From contig CAMDCO010000003.1 in the NCBI GenBank assembly GCA_945890495.1, positions 29,243 to 93,242 of the forward strand: a stretch of DNA of 64,000 nt. The letters run 5' to 3'. This DNA is from Bordetella parapertussis (GTDB lineage: Bacteria; Pseudomonadota; Gammaproteobacteria; Burkholderiales; Thiobacillaceae). The notes under the pieces were generated by a model. The model did no database searches. It saw only the letters and a list, made by a program, of their open reading frames with translations, and had not been told where the DNA came from. This document shows positions 26,265 to 35,537 of the stretch, one piece after another (within the stretch, counting starts at the first letter, position 1; every line of letters begins with the position of its first letter). The position numbers and the translations under genes were made by a program.

Positions 26265-26281
26265 CGGCACACATTAGCCAA

Positions 26282-26311
26282 CAAAAAAGGCCGCAATTGC
26301 GGCCTTTTTTG
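26282..26311. terminator. bidirectional terminator between H-NS gene and efp
   Basis: AAAAAAGGCCGC-AATT-GCGGCCTTTTTT is a symmetric stem with T runs on both strands; it serves the rightward H-NS gene and the leftward efp gene. Confidence 0.93.
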
Positions 26312-26326
26312 CATTGCAGCATTCGT

Positions 26327-26887
26327 TTATTTGACGCGGCTGCGGTATTCGCCGGTTGAGGTATCGATCTCGATCTTGTCACCGATTTCGACAAAGGCCG
26401 GAACCTGGATTTCATGGAGGGTCGGCAGGATGCGGGCCGGTTTCATGACCTTGCCGGAGGTGTCGCCCTTGACGGCCGGTTCGGTGTATTCGACTTCGCG
26501 TACGACATAGCTGGGCATGGCAATGGAAAGGGCCTTGCCTTCGTAGAAGACGACCTCGATCGGCATGCCATCGTCCAGGAAGGGCAGGGCATCGCTCATG
26601 TATTCCGCCTCAACCTCGTATTGGTTGTAATCGGCATCCATGAAGACATACATGGGGTCGGCGAAATAGGAATAGGTACATTCCTTCTTGTCGAGGATGA
26701 CTTGATCAAACTTGTCATCGGCGCGATAGACGGCTTCGCTGCCGGCGCCGGTGAGCAGGTTCTTGAATTTCATCTTGACGACGGAGGAGTTGCGGCCCGA
26801 TTTGGAAAATTCGGCCCTTTGGACGACCAGAGGGTCCTTGCCGACCATGACCACATTACCTGCCCGCAGTTCTTGTGCTGTCTTCAT
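26327..26887 (-). CDS. efp: elongation factor P, arginine-rhamnosylated type
   Basis: EF-P, 186 aa, three OB-like domains, enters the ribosomal E site and helps form peptide bonds at proline stretches. The tip of domain I reads [11 protein letters not shown], with Arg at residue 32 where Escherichia coli EF-P has Lys34. Arg32 is the acceptor for EarP-dependent rhamnosylation, and earP is present at 2464-3543. C-terminal [21 protein letters not shown] is typical. Monocistronic, between a bidirectional terminator and clpA. No epmA/epmB in the window. Confidence 0.97.
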   Translation of the reverse strand: MKTAQELRAGNVVMVGKDPLVVQRAEFSKSGRNSSVVKMKFKNLLTGAGSEAVYRADDKFDQVILDKKECTYSYFADPMYVFMDADYNQYEVEAEYMSDALPFLDDGMPIEVVFYEGKALSIAMPSYVVREVEYTEPAVKGDTSGKVMKPARILPTLHEIQVPAFVEIGDKIEIDTSTGEYRSRVK

Positions 26888-26982
26888 ATCATTGATTCCC
26901 GGGAATATTTGGAGCGGTGAAAGCCGCGCATTCTATCTGAAATGGGCTCATAAGCGAATACCTGTCGCGTCGGTTTGTTGCG

Positions 26983-29247
26983 TCAGACGACTTCGAGCGC
27001 AGCGCGTTGGGCGATCTCCAGCTTTACTTTGCCCTCGGCGTCGATATCGATGGTGACTTCGCCGCCTGTCGCGAGGGCGCCAAACAGGAGTTCGTCGGCC
27101 AAGGCCTTGCGAATCGTGTCCTGGATGAGTCGCGTCATCGGCCGCGCGCCCATAGCCGGGTCGAAGCCGTGCTGGGCGAGGTGGGCGCGCAGGGCGTCGG
27201 TGAAATGCGCCTCGACCTTCTTGGCCTGGAGTTGGGCCTCAAGTTGCATGAGGAACTTGTCGACTACCTTGAGGATGGTCTCTGCATTGAGGGGGGCGAA
27301 CGAACAGATGGCATCCAGCCGATTGCGAAACTCTGGCGTAAACACACGCCGGATCTCGATCATTTCATCCCCCGGGGCCTTGTCGTGGGCAAATCCGATG
27401 CGGGTTTTCTGTAGTGATTCCGAGCCCGCATTGGTGGTCATGATGACGATGACATTGCGGAAATCGGCACGGCGTCCGTTATTGTCGGTCAGCGTGCCGT
27501 GATCCATCACCTGCAACAGGATGTTGAAGATGTCTGGGTGGGCTTTTTCGATCTCGTCGAGGAGTAGCACGGCGTAAGGGTGTTTGGTGACGGCCTCGGT
27601 GAGTAGGCCACCCTGTTCGAATCCGACATAGCCGGGAGGGGCGCCAATCAGGCGGGAGACGGCATGGCGCTCCATGTATTCGCTCATGTCGAAACGGATG
27701 AGTTCGATGCCCATCGTGTAGGCCAGTTGCCGGGCGACCTCGGTCTTGCCGACCCCGGTGGGGCCTGAAAAGAGATAGGCGCCGATGGGTTTTTGCGGGT
27801 TTCCGAGACCTGAGCGGGCCATCTTGATGGCGCTGGTGAGGGTCTCGATGGCGCGATCCTGACCGAAGATGAGAGACTTGATGTCGCGATCCAGGGTGCG
27901 CAGGGCCGTGCGCTCGTCGCTGGCCACGGTCTTGGCCGGAATACGGGCGATGCGGGCGATGATTTCTTCGATCTCTTTTGGGCTGATGACTTTTTTCTGT
28001 TTGGAGCGCGGCAGGATGCGCTGCGCCGCGCCGGCCTCGTCAATGACATCAATGGCCTTGTCCGGCAGATGGCGGTCGTTGATATGGCGGGCGGATAGCT
28101 CGGCGGCCGTAGTCAGGGCCGCTTGGGTGTAACGCACGCTGTGATGGGCCTCGAAACGGCTCTTAAGGCCGCGCAGGATGGCGATCGTCTCTTCTACGCT
28201 GGGTTCGGGCACATCGATCTTTTGAAAGCGGCGCGCGAGGGCGTGATCTTTTTCGAATACGCCGCGATATTCTTGATAGGTGGTGGCCCCGAGGCAGCGC
28301 AACTGGCCTGAGGCGAGCGCTGGCTTGAGCAGATTAGAGGCATCCAGCGTGGAGCCTGAGGCGCTGCCAGCCCCGATCAGGGTGTGGATCTCGTCGATAA
28401 ACAGGATGGCGTGCGGGTCGGCTTGAAGCTCTCTCAGGACGGCCTTTAGGCGTTGTTCGAAGTCCCCACGATACTTGGTGCCGGCGAGCAGGGCACCGAT
28501 GTCGAGTGCATAGACCGTGGCTTGGGCAAGGACTTCTGGAATCTCATGATCCATGATGCGGCGGGCGAGACCCTCGGCGATGGCGGTCTTCCCGACGCCG
28601 GCCTCACCGACCAGTAAAGGATTGTTCTTGCGCCGGCGACAGAGGGTCTGAATAACCCGTTCCAGTTCTAGGTCGCGGCCAATGAGCGGGTCGATGCGTC
28701 CGTTACGCGCGGCCTCGTTGAGGTTGCTGGTATAGGCCTGAAGGGCGGATTCCTTGGTGGTTTCTGCCTCGGGTGGGGTGGTCGTTTCGGACGGCTTGGC
28801 GGCCTCTTCTTGGGGGCGTTTGGCGATGCCGTGGGCGATGAAGTTGACAATATCGAGGCGGGAGCAGCCTTGCTGGCCGAGAAAATGCACCGCGTGGGCA
28901 TCTTTTTCGCTGAAAAGGGCGGCTAGGACATTGGCGCCATTGACCTCGTTTCGGCCGGAAGACTGAGCATGCAGGATGGCACGCTGAATGACGCGCTGGA
29001 AGCCCAAGGTGGGCTGCGTGTCGAGCTCGCCCTCGCCCTCCAGGCTGGGCGTATGGGACTGTACAAAGTCCTCCAGTTGCTTGCGCAGATCCTTCAGGTT
29101 GATGTTGCAGGCGCGTAATGCCTCCGCCGCCGATGGGTTATCCAGAAGCGCCAGCAGGAGGTGTTCCAAGGTTATGAATTCATGGCGTTTTTGACGCGCT
29201 TCCATAAAGGCAAGGTGCAGGCTAATTTCGAGTTCTTGTGCAATCAC
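26983..29247 (-). CDS. clpA: ATP-dependent Clp protease ATPase subunit ClpA
   Basis: AAA+ unfoldase that feeds substrates to ClpP, 754 aa. N-domain ([35 protein letters not shown]), first ATPase domain with Walker [14 protein letters not shown] and Walker [14 protein letters not shown], second with [13 protein letters not shown] and [20 protein letters not shown]. Length and the lack of a long middle domain separate it from ClpB. GTG start at 29247 with AAGGAG 5 nt upstream. Directly downstream of clpS, as usual. Confidence 0.97.
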   Translation of the reverse strand: MIAQELEISLHLAFMEARQKRHEFITLEHLLLALLDNPSAAEALRACNINLKDLRKQLEDFVQSHTPSLEGEGELDTQPTLGFQRVIQRAILHAQSSGRNEVNGANVLAALFSEKDAHAVHFLGQQGCSRLDIVNFIAHGIAKRPQEEAAKPSETTTPPEAETTKESALQAYTSNLNEAARNGRIDPLIGRDLELERVIQTLCRRRKNNPLLVGEAGVGKTAIAEGLARRIMDHEIPEVLAQATVYALDIGALLAGTKYRGDFEQRLKAVLRELQADPHAILFIDEIHTLIGAGSASGSTLDASNLLKPALASGQLRCLGATTYQEYRGVFEKDHALARRFQKIDVPEPSVEETIAILRGLKSRFEAHHSVRYTQAALTTAAELSARHINDRHLPDKAIDVIDEAGAAQRILPRSKQKKVISPKEIEEIIARIARIPAKTVASDERTALRTLDRDIKSLIFGQDRAIETLTSAIKMARSGLGNPQKPIGAYLFSGPTGVGKTEVARQLAYTMGIELIRFDMSEYMERHAVSRLIGAPPGYVGFEQGGLLTEAVTKHPYAVLLLDEIEKAHPDIFNILLQVMDHGTLTDNNGRRADFRNVIVIMTTNAGSESLQKTRIGFAHDKAPGDEMIEIRRVFTPEFRNRLDAICSFAPLNAETILKVVDKFLMQLEAQLQAKKVEAHFTDALRAHLAQHGFDPAMGARPMTRLIQDTIRKALADELLFGALATGGEVTIDIDAEGKVKLEIAQRAALEVV

Positions 29248-29271
29248 GGGGACTCCTTGGGCGGGTTTTAT

Positions 29272-29583
29272 CTAGCGGTCGATCTCGACGACGCACTGCA
29301 GCGGATGTTGGTGTGTTTGGGCATATTCTGCAACTTGGCGGGAACGGGTCTCTGCAATGTCGCGCGGATAGACGCCGGCAATGGCGGAACCCTGGTGGTG
29401 AACCTCGAGCATAAGGCGGGTCGCCTTTTCACGATCCATTGCAAAAAACCGCTGTAACACGGCAATGACGAAATCCATGGGGGTGAAATCGTCGTTGATC
29501 AGCCTGACACGAAAAAGAGGCGGCGGTAATGCCTCGCGTTCTAGGGCCGTAGTGGTGGGGGAATCTTGATGTTGAATGCTCAT
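29272..29583 (-). CDS. clpS: ClpS, ClpA adaptor for N-end-rule substrates
   Basis: 103-aa adaptor that binds N-degron proteins and hands them to ClpAP. Visible: flexible N-terminus, then [59 protein letters not shown], with the Asn-Asp-Asp and the Met/His residues of the N-degron pocket. 24 nt before clpA, same operon. Confidence 0.97.
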   Translation of the reverse strand: MSIQHQDSPTTTALEREALPPPLFRVRLINDDFTPMDFVIAVLQRFFAMDREKATRLMLEVHHQGSAIAGVYPRDIAETRSRQVAEYAQTHQHPLQCVVEIDR

Positions 29584-29770
29584 TCACTTATTGTGGGGCG
29601 GTAATTTTTTTTTGCAAGACCGTTGACGAGTTTATTGGAGGGATGTAAAAAGCGACTGTTTGGTTTTGTTCGAGTCGCGTAGATCACCTGCGGCAGGTTC
29701 TTGGCCGCTATACGATGCGCTGTGTGGCTTGTCGTCCAAACTCTGTGTCTTTATTTTTGGAGTTTATTTC

Positions 29771-29974
29771 ATGGCTACTGGTATCGTTAAATGGTTCAAT
29801 GACGCGAAAGGGTTTGGTTTTGTCACTCCCGATGGCGGTGGGGAAGACCTTTTTGCCCATTTTTCCGCGATCAACTCAAAGGGCTTCAAGTCCCTGAAAG
29901 AAGGTCAGCGTGTGAGCTTTGATGTCGCTGAAGGTCCGAAAGGCCAGCAAGCGGCCAATATCGTTCCGCTGTAA
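29771..29974 (+). CDS. cold-shock domain protein (CspA family)
   Basis: 67-aa single-stranded nucleic acid binding protein: [34 protein letters not shown] with RNP1 (KGFGFV) and RNP2 (DLFAHF). Divergent from clpS with a roughly 190-bp promoter/leader. Could be any CspA/CspC/CspD-type paralog. Confidence 0.95.
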   Translation: MATGIVKWFNDAKGFGFVTPDGGGEDLFAHFSAINSKGFKSLKEGQRVSFDVAEGPKGQQAANIVPL

Positions 29975-29992
29975 CTTCTACGGAACATCTTT

Positions 29993-30021
29993 ACGGCGGC
30001 CTCTTAGGGTCGCCGTTTTTT
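29993..30021 (+). terminator. intrinsic terminator after the cold-shock gene
   Basis: CGGCGGCC-TCTTA-GGGTCGCCG stem followed by a T run 20 nt after the stop; a second GC-rich run ending in six T follows at once. Confidence 0.7.
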
Positions 30022-30132
30022 ACGGCCGCCGTTTTTTCGCCCACAGGGCGTGCGGGTCATCCCCGCAGCGCACTTTTTGCCCTCATGTGCTATAGACAGT
30101 AAAGGTTTTCATGGGTTCATGAGGAATGCGTT

Positions 30133-30372
30133 ATGGATGGCTGGATACTACCCAAATTGGGGGCCGCATCGAGGTCGGATGCGGATGGGTATGCCGGGAC
30201 GGATGAGGTCTCGCGCTTGTGGGTCGGGCTGGAACATCAGCAAGAGGTGCTGGGTCCCATTGCGGTTGAGTTGATGGCCCTGTTGTGTCCGGACACCGCG
30301 GGCATGAATTGTCCGGACGCCGCGGGCGTGAATTCGCCCGGGTCCGGAACGGATATCACATCGCGCGGATGA
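30133..30372 (+). CDS. possible small protein of unknown function
   Basis: 79-codon ORF with a GAGGA ribosome site about 8 nt before its ATG. The first 45 residues ([20 protein letters not shown]..., [20 protein letters not shown]) look protein-like. The last third is made of two 24-bp tandem repeat units and overlaps the 3' end of icd by 17 bp. I recognise no family. It may be spurious. Confidence 0.3.
   Translation: MDGWILPKLGAASRSDADGYAGTDEVSRLWVGLEHQQEVLGPIAVELMALLCPDTAGMNCPDAAGVNSPGSGTDITSRG
30286..30333. repeat. two tandem 24-bp units
   Basis: Units 30286-30309 and 30310-30333 begin TGTCCGGACRCCGCGGGC and differ at two positions (A/G each). A partial third unit (TCGCCCGGGTCCGG) follows. 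Located between the cold-shock gene and icd, inside a small ORF. Confidence 0.85.
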
Positions 30373-31591
30373 TCTCTGCGCCAAAGGCCGAGCACGACAC
30401 CTGGGTCGCGCCGTCCATCAGGCGGGCGAAGTCGTAGGTGACCTGTTTAGCCTGAATGGCGCCTTCGGTACCCTTGATGATCAGGTCGGCGGCCTCGATC
30501 CAGCCCATGTGGCGCAGCATCATCTCGCCGGACAGGATGATCGAACCCGGGTTTACATAGTCTTGGCCGGCGTATTTGGGTGCGGTGCCGTGCGTGGCCT
30601 CGAACATCGCGATGGTGTCGGACAAGTTGGCGCCGGGGGCGATGCCGATACCGCCCACCTCGGCCGCCAGCGCGTCGGAGATGTAATCACCATTCAGGTT
30701 CAGCGTGGCGATGACATCGTATTCATCTGGCCGCAGCAGGATCTGTTGCAAGAAGGCGTCGGCGATCACATCTTTAATGACGATACCGTTCGGTAGTTCC
30801 ATCCACGGGCCTTCGCCGATCAGTTTGGCGCCAAACTCACGCGCGGCCAGTTCATAGCCCCATTTCTTAAAACCGCCCTCGGTGAACTTCATGATGTTGC
30901 CCTTGTGCACCAAGGTCACCGAGCGGCGGTTGTTGTCGATGGCGTACTGGATGGCCTTGCGGATCAGGCGCTCGGAGCCCTCGATGGACACGGGCTTGAT
31001 GCCGATGGCGGAGGTCTCCGGGAAGCGAATCTTGGTCACGCCCATCTCGGTTTGCAGGAAGGCGATCACCTTCTTCACGGCATCGGAATTGGCTTCCCAC
31101 TCGACGCCGGCGTAGATGTCTTCGGTGTTCTCGCGGAAGATCACCATGTCCACCTTCTCGGGTGCCTTCACCGGTGAGGGCACGCCGGTGAAATAGCGCA
31201 CCGGGCGCAGGCAGACATAGAGGTCGAGCATCTGGCGCAGCGCCACATTGAGCGAGCGAATGCCGCCCGAGGTGGGCGTGGTTAGCGGACCTTTGATGGA
31301 AATGACATAGTCCCGGGCGGCCTGCACGGTTTCGTCGGGCATCCAGGTGTCGTTGCCATAGACCTTGACGGCCTTTTCGCCGGCAAAGATCTCCATCCAT
31401 TCAAGCTGTCGCGCACCGCCGTAGGCACGGGCTACCGCCGCATCCAGCACACGGCGCATCACCGGGGTGATATCGACGCCGGTGCCATCGCCCTCGATAA
31501 ACGGAATAATCGGGCGAGCGGGGACATTGAGGCTGTTGTCTGCATTGACGGTAATCCGGCTGCCGCTGGCGGGAATCTGGAGATGGCTCAT
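30356..31591 (-). CDS. icd: NADP-dependent isocitrate dehydrogenase
   Basis: TCA-cycle enzyme oxidising isocitrate to 2-oxoglutarate with NADP. 411 aa, close to the Escherichia coli enzyme. Family motifs: [53 protein letters not shown] (with the regulatory Ser), [61 protein letters not shown] and [13 protein letters not shown]. The Ser in [11 protein letters not shown] would be the AceK phosphorylation site if that kinase exists here. Confidence 0.98.
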   Translation of the reverse strand: MSHLQIPASGSRITVNADNSLNVPARPIIPFIEGDGTGVDITPVMRRVLDAAVARAYGGARQLEWMEIFAGEKAVKVYGNDTWMPDETVQAARDYVISIKGPLTTPTSGGIRSLNVALRQMLDLYVCLRPVRYFTGVPSPVKAPEKVDMVIFRENTEDIYAGVEWEANSDAVKKVIAFLQTEMGVTKIRFPETSAIGIKPVSIEGSERLIRKAIQYAIDNNRRSVTLVHKGNIMKFTEGGFKKWGYELAAREFGAKLIGEGPWMELPNGIVIKDVIADAFLQQILLRPDEYDVIATLNLNGDYISDALAAEVGGIGIAPGANLSDTIAMFEATHGTAPKYAGQDYVNPGSIILSGEMMLRHMGWIEAADLIIKGTEGAIQAKQVTYDFARLMDGATQVSCSAFGAEIIRAM

Positions 31592-31894
31592 GAGGGTTTC
31601 CTGGCTAAGTTTATATTTGAGCTTGCAAAATCGGTTCGAAGGTCTGTGTCGGTTGAAGCACGAATGGGCGCTATTTTACCCGAGCGGCCCTGTTTCAGGA
31701 TGAATGTGCCCTTGTTAGGAATCAGCGACAAATCAGTAGGTTGACAGAGTCCGCTGGATAAAGCCAAGCGATCGGGGTGCAAAAACCGTATAGGTTCGAT
31801 ACATCGACCGGCCGGGCGCATTCTGTGCATGGATCGTGCTGCGCGATACCCCGGCCAGAGCACATCGCTGCAACGACCCTCTTGAAAGCGGATC

Positions 31895-31909
31895 GCCGCT
31901 GTATGGTGC
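31895..31909. promoter_or_regulatory. NtrC-like site upstream of the nitrate transporter
   Basis: GCCGCTGTATGGTGC compared with the NtrC consensus GCACC-N5-GGTGC: one half perfect, the other 3 of 5. It ends 87 bp before the -24 element at 31996. Weak on its own; strengthened by the near-identical arrangement before nirB. Confidence 0.45.
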
Positions 31910-31995
31910 ATCCATGCCCCAATGTTGTGCGCGTCACCGGGTGTTCTTGTCTTCCACCCCATTTGTGTGCACTACGGATCAAGGGTTTAACGACC

Positions 31996-32011
31996 TGGCA
32001 CGCTTCATGCT
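31996..32011 (+). promoter_or_regulatory. sigma-54 promoter of the nitrate transporter
   Basis: TGGCACGCTTCATGCT matches TGGCACG-N4-TTGCW with one change (A for T at position 12), and the invariant GG and GC are at the right distance. It lies about 60 bp upstream of the ATG. Confidence 0.8.
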
Positions 32012-32073
32012 TATTCTTGGTCAGTGCAAATTGTTAAATCATCTGTCTCTTGATGGGGCATAGGGAGAAAATC

Positions 32074-33285
32074 ATGAACGCAGGGTTCTGGAAATCGGGC
32101 CACACGCCCACTTTGTTGTCCGCCTTTTTGTATTTCGATATCGCCTTCATGGTCTGGGTGATCCTGGGGCCGCTGGGCGTGCAGATTGCTGCCGACCTCG
32201 GCCTGACCCCCGTGCAAAAGGGGCTGATGGTCGCAACTCCGGTGCTGGCGGGCGGCATCTTGCGTGTGGTGATGGGCGTGCTGGTGGATCATCTCAAACC
32301 CAAAAAAGCCGGAATAATCGGCCAGATCATCGTCATGGGCTCCATGTTGTGGGCCTGGCTTGCCGGTATTCATGATTTTCGTGAAGCCCTGATCCTGGGC
32401 GTGCTGCTAGGGTTTGCCGGTGCGGCTTTCGCCGTGGCCTTGCCGCTCGCTTCGCGCTGGTATCCACCCCAGCACCAAGGTACGGCACTGGGCATCGCCG
32501 GTGCCGGTAATTCGGGCACCGTGCTGGCCGCGCTGTTTGCGCCGGCGCTGGCTGTGGCCTATGGCTGGGGCAATGTCTTCGGTTGGGTGCTGATTCCGCT
32601 GGGCCTGGCTTTTATTGTTTATGTGTTGTTTGCCAAGGATGCACCAGACTGCCCGCCGCCCAAATCCTTGCACCAATATCTGCATGTGCTGAAGGATAAG
32701 GATGCTTGGTGGTTTATGTTCTTCTACTTCTGCACCTTTGGCGGCTTCGTGGGCCTGGCCTCCAGCCTGACCATCTACTTTAATGACCAGTACGGCATGA
32801 CGCCGGTGCATGCGGGCTATTTCACCGCTGTCTGCGTGTTTGCGGGCTCTCTGGTACGCCCCCTCGGCGGCGCACTCGCAGACCGCATTGGTGGCATCCG
32901 CACCCTGTTGACTATGTATATGCTGGCCGGCCTCTTTATTATTCTGGTGAGCTTCGGTTCGGACTCTGCCTATGTTGCGCTGGCGCTGTTTATCCTTGCC
33001 ATGGGTAGCCTAGGCGTGGGCAACGGCGCGGTATTTCAACTGGTGCCGCAGCGCTTTCGCAAGGAAATCGGCGTGATGACCGGCCTGGTCGGCATGGCAG
33101 GCGGCATCGGCGGCTTTTACCTGGCGGCCAGCCTAGGCTATATCAAAGGCGCAACCGGGAGTTACCAGCTCGGTTTGCTGATTTTTGCCGGTTTGTGCTT
33201 CGTCGCGCTGCTGGGCCTCTCTTTGGTAAAAAACCGCTGGCGCACCACTTGGGGCGCAGTGCACATTTCCGGCGCGAGGATCTAA
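32074..33285 (+). CDS. nitrate/nitrite MFS transporter, NarK/NasA family
   Basis: Major facilitator of 403 aa with 12 helices, importing nitrate. Signature segments: AFLYFDIAFMVWVILGPLGVQIAADLGLTPVQKG, GRLxD-type loop, LGFAGAAFAVALPLASRWYPPQHQGTALGIAGAGNSGT (nitrate signature 1) and GGIGGFYLAAS near the end (signature 2). ATG 32074 has AGGGAGA upstream. The context (sigma-54 promoter, nirBD-nasC downstream) points to assimilation and not to respiratory nitrate/nitrite exchange; nasA is the likely name. Confidence 0.93.
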   Translation: MNAGFWKSGHTPTLLSAFLYFDIAFMVWVILGPLGVQIAADLGLTPVQKGLMVATPVLAGGILRVVMGVLVDHLKPKKAGIIGQIIVMGSMLWAWLAGIHDFREALILGVLLGFAGAAFAVALPLASRWYPPQHQGTALGIAGAGNSGTVLAALFAPALAVAYGWGNVFGWVLIPLGLAFIVYVLFAKDAPDCPPPKSLHQYLHVLKDKDAWWFMFFYFCTFGGFVGLASSLTIYFNDQYGMTPVHAGYFTAVCVFAGSLVRPLGGALADRIGGIRTLLTMYMLAGLFIILVSFGSDSAYVALALFILAMGSLGVGNGAVFQLVPQRFRKEIGVMTGLVGMAGGIGGFYLAASLGYIKGATGSYQLGLLIFAGLCFVALLGLSLVKNRWRTTWGAVHISGARI

Positions 33286-33478
33286 GCGATCGGGATCTTT
33301 CTTGAAGTTGCGCCGCGTTAACAGAGGAGGGCAGCGTCACTTCAGGGGCGTCACTTCAGAGGCGCCTATTTTTCACCCCGCACCCGCTTCATTCTGTGAG
33401 TAAATGATTGGCTCTTGGTGATTGGTAATGGATCTGGCCACATTACACATTTTGGCAACCACGACGGCCATGGCCCAT

Positions 33479-33541
33479 GTAGGGGCAGGCCCCCGTGCCT
33501 GCCCTAGCGGTGAAAGGGCAACCACAGGGGGTTGCCCCTAC
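33479..33541. repeat. GTAGGGGCA-type palindromic element
   Basis: Begins GTAGGGGCAGGCCCCCGTGC and ends GGGGGTTGCCCCTAC; ends are inverted repeats and the middle has two smaller hairpins. Closely related to 41512-41593, and its hairpin core resembles that of the 132-bp repeats at 12804 and 25314. Confidence 0.8.
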
Positions 33542-33579
33542 GAAAATAAGGCAAGCACAGGGTTTTCCACCTCACTTCC

Positions 33580-33614
33580 GCAATTCATCCTCGCGGGTCC
33601 GTACGATGAATTGC
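33580..33614. promoter_or_regulatory. 10-bp perfect inverted repeat upstream of the phosphatase-kinase gene
   Basis: GCAATTCATC, 15-nt GC-rich spacer, GATGAATTGC. Ends 36 nt before the ATG. Could be an operator or an RNA hairpin in the leader. Confidence 0.5.
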
Positions 33615-33650
33615 ACTACCCACTCGATTTCATATAGAGCTAAATAATTC

Positions 33651-35357
33651 ATGTCCACCAACACCCTTGCATTAAGTATCGGTCAGTCAACAGCGCAGGG
33701 CGCTCGCGAGTTGAACGAAGACTTTTGCGCAGCGGCGTTTCCCGACGGCGAAATCGGTCAGCGCCACGGCGCGATTGCGGCGATGGCCGACGGTATTTCG
33801 GGTGGGCGCGGGCGCGAGGCGGCAGAGTCTTCCGTACGCGGCCTGCTGGCGGATTACTACGCGGTGCCCGAAACTTGGGAAGTTGGTCGGGCGCTGAACA
33901 AACTGGTCATGGCCTTGAATCGCTGGATGCACGGGCAAAACCAGTCGCATCTGCATGGCGAATTGATGTGCGCGTTCTCGGCACTGGCCTTGCGCGGCAA
34001 GCGTTATACCGTGATTCACGCCGGTGACACGCGCGTGTATTTAATGCGCGGACAAGAACTGGCGCTACTGACTCGTGATCATGTGTGGGACAAACCTGAC
34101 ATGCGTCATGTCCTCAAACGCGCGCTGGGGTTGGATGCGCAACTGCTGCCCGACATACACGAAGGCGATCTTCAGGCAGGCGACCGTTTTGTACTGGTCT
34201 GCGATGGCGTGTGGAATGCCCTTGCCCCCGTTTTGCTGCATAAAACAGTGGCGCTCTTTCACGACCCTAAGCGGGCCGCGCAAGCCCTGGTCGATGAGGC
34301 GCTCAAGGCGGGCAGTCAGGACAATGTCACCGCGCTGGTGCTGGATGTGGACAGCGTGCCGGAGAACAGCTTGCAAACCGCCTTGCAGGAGTTGACCGAG
34401 TTGCCGATTCCACAGACGCTGCAGGTGGGCTTTGATATCGATGGATTACACATTGAGGCGCAAATTCACGACAGTCGTGGCTCCCGACTTTATCGGGTAC
34501 GCGATACGCAGACCGGTCAGTTATTTGCCTTAAAAACGCTGGCGCTGGCACTGGCGGACGACGCTGATTTAAAACGCAAACTGGCCGAAGAGGAATGGCT
34601 GGCACGGCGTATCGCCTCGCATTATTTCCCTAGTTGCATTTGTGCGCGGGACAGAAAACGAAACTACCTTTATCTGTTGTATAGCTGGCATGACGGAGCC
34701 AGCCTGATGCAACACCTGGAAACAGGCCGCCGATTTACCGCACCGGAAGTCGCGCAGATCGGCATTCGCCTGCTGAAAGGGGTGTCTGCCTTGCACCGCC
34801 TGGGCATCCTGCATCGCGATATCAAGCCGGACAATCTCCATCTGGATGCCGACGGCAAGTTACGCATTCTCGATCTGGGTGTCGCACGCTGCGAAAGTTT
34901 GGGCATTGGCATGGACACGCCCGCGGCTGGAACGCCGAGCTTTTTGCCGCCAGAATCGTTTGGCGGCATGGAGGCCAACGCGAAGTTTGATTTGTACGCT
35001 GCCGGCGTCACGCTTTACCACTTGTTGACGCAAAAATACCCGTATGGCGAAATCGAGCCATTCCAGCATCCGAAATTTAATGACCCAGCGCCGCCCACGC
35101 GCTACCGCCCCGACATTCCGGGCTGGCTGGAAGATGTGCTGCTGAAGGCGGTCGCCCGTGATCCGGTTGCGCGTTTTGAGACCGTTGAGGAAATGCTCAT
35201 CGCTCTGGAAAAGGGCGACAGCGTAAGGCTCCATGTGCGGCGCAAAAGCCCATTGGTTGAACGCAATCCGCTGGCGTTGTGGCAAGGCATCGCCGCGCTG
35301 TCTCTGTTGTTTAATGTGTTGCTGATTTATCTGGTTTTGGCGGGCGGCACTCATTAG
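33651..35357 (+). CDS. fused PP2C-type phosphatase and Ser/Thr protein kinase
   Basis: 568 aa. Residues 1 to about 240 are a PP2C domain (GARELNEDFCAA, MADGISGGRGREAAE, IHAGDTRVYLMRG, FVLVCDGVWNAL, GSQDNVTALVL), carrying the metal-binding Asp residues. Residues about 265-530 are an Hanks-type kinase: catalytic loop HRDIKPDN near 387-394, then ILDLGVAR where DFG is usual, GTPSFLPPESF and FDLYAAGVTLYHLLT. The glycine-rich loop is degenerate, but AxK (FALKTL) is present. One membrane helix at about 540-562 anchors it with both domains cytoplasmic. A homologous gene sits at the same place in the Pseudomonas aeruginosa nas locus (between nasA and nirB). Target unknown. Confidence 0.9.
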   Translation: MSTNTLALSIGQSTAQGARELNEDFCAAAFPDGEIGQRHGAIAAMADGISGGRGREAAESSVRGLLADYYAVPETWEVGRALNKLVMALNRWMHGQNQSHLHGELMCAFSALALRGKRYTVIHAGDTRVYLMRGQELALLTRDHVWDKPDMRHVLKRALGLDAQLLPDIHEGDLQAGDRFVLVCDGVWNALAPVLLHKTVALFHDPKRAAQALVDEALKAGSQDNVTALVLDVDSVPENSLQTALQELTELPIPQTLQVGFDIDGLHIEAQIHDSRGSRLYRVRDTQTGQLFALKTLALALADDADLKRKLAEEEWLARRIASHYFPSCICARDRKRNYLYLLYSWHDGASLMQHLETGRRFTAPEVAQIGIRLLKGVSALHRLGILHRDIKPDNLHLDADGKLRILDLGVARCESLGIGMDTPAAGTPSFLPPESFGGMEANAKFDLYAAGVTLYHLLTQKYPYGEIEPFQHPKFNDPAPPTRYRPDIPGWLEDVLLKAVARDPVARFETVEEMLIALEKGDSVRLHVRRKSPLVERNPLALWQGIAALSLLFNVLLIYLVLAGGTH

Positions 35358-35378
35358 GTGCGAACGCAAAGTGCAGAC

Positions 35379-35393
35379 GCGCTGATGTGGTGC
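35379..35393. promoter_or_regulatory. NtrC-like site upstream of nirB
   Basis: GCGCTGATGTGGTGC against GCACC-N5-GGTGC: right half perfect, left half 3 of 5 (4 of 5 if R/Y degeneracy is allowed). Ends 88 bp before the -24 element. A further GTGCA half-site lies at 35371. Confidence 0.6.
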
Positions 35394-35480
35394 ATCAATC
35401 CACCGGATTCACCCTATTCAAAACCTTGATATTTTAATAAGTCCTTATGTTTCTTGGTCTCGCGCGGTGTTTAAAAAAGT

Positions 35481-35496
35481 TGGCACGGTCGTTGCT
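35481..35496 (+). promoter_or_regulatory. sigma-54 promoter of nirBD-nasC
   Basis: TGGCACGGTCGTTGCT is a perfect match to the sigma-54 consensus TGGCACG-N4-TTGCW. Transcription would start near 35508, about 30 nt before the nirB ATG. Confidence 0.93.
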
Positions 35497-35537
35497 TAAT
35501 ATAAAACACACGCTGATTGAATCTGGAGAAACGAAAA

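Larger units (their letters stand above)
31592..32073. other. icd / nitrate transporter divergent intergenic region
   Basis: 482 bp without a supported gene; two 75-86-codon ORFs here resemble nothing. The right half holds an NtrC-like dyad and a sigma-54 promoter for the nitrate transporter. The left 120 bp should hold the icd promoter, but no clear -35/-10 pair stands out. Confidence 0.6.
33286..33650 (+). other. intergenic region before the phosphatase-kinase gene
   Basis: 365 bp with no credible gene. It holds the GTAGGGGCA-type palindrome (33479-33541) and an inverted repeat (33580-33614) close to the next start codon. No sigma-54 element is seen here. Confidence 0.6.

Noticed and set aside
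31722..32063. Several 60-86-codon ORFs upstream of the nitrate transporter
   Set aside because: No ribosome sites or recognisable sequence, and they cover the sigma-54 promoter region.
35497..35537. NasR-type leader attenuator before nirB
   Set aside because: With the sigma-54 start near 35508 the leader is only about 30 nt, too short for the two-hairpin attenuator of Klebsiella nasF.
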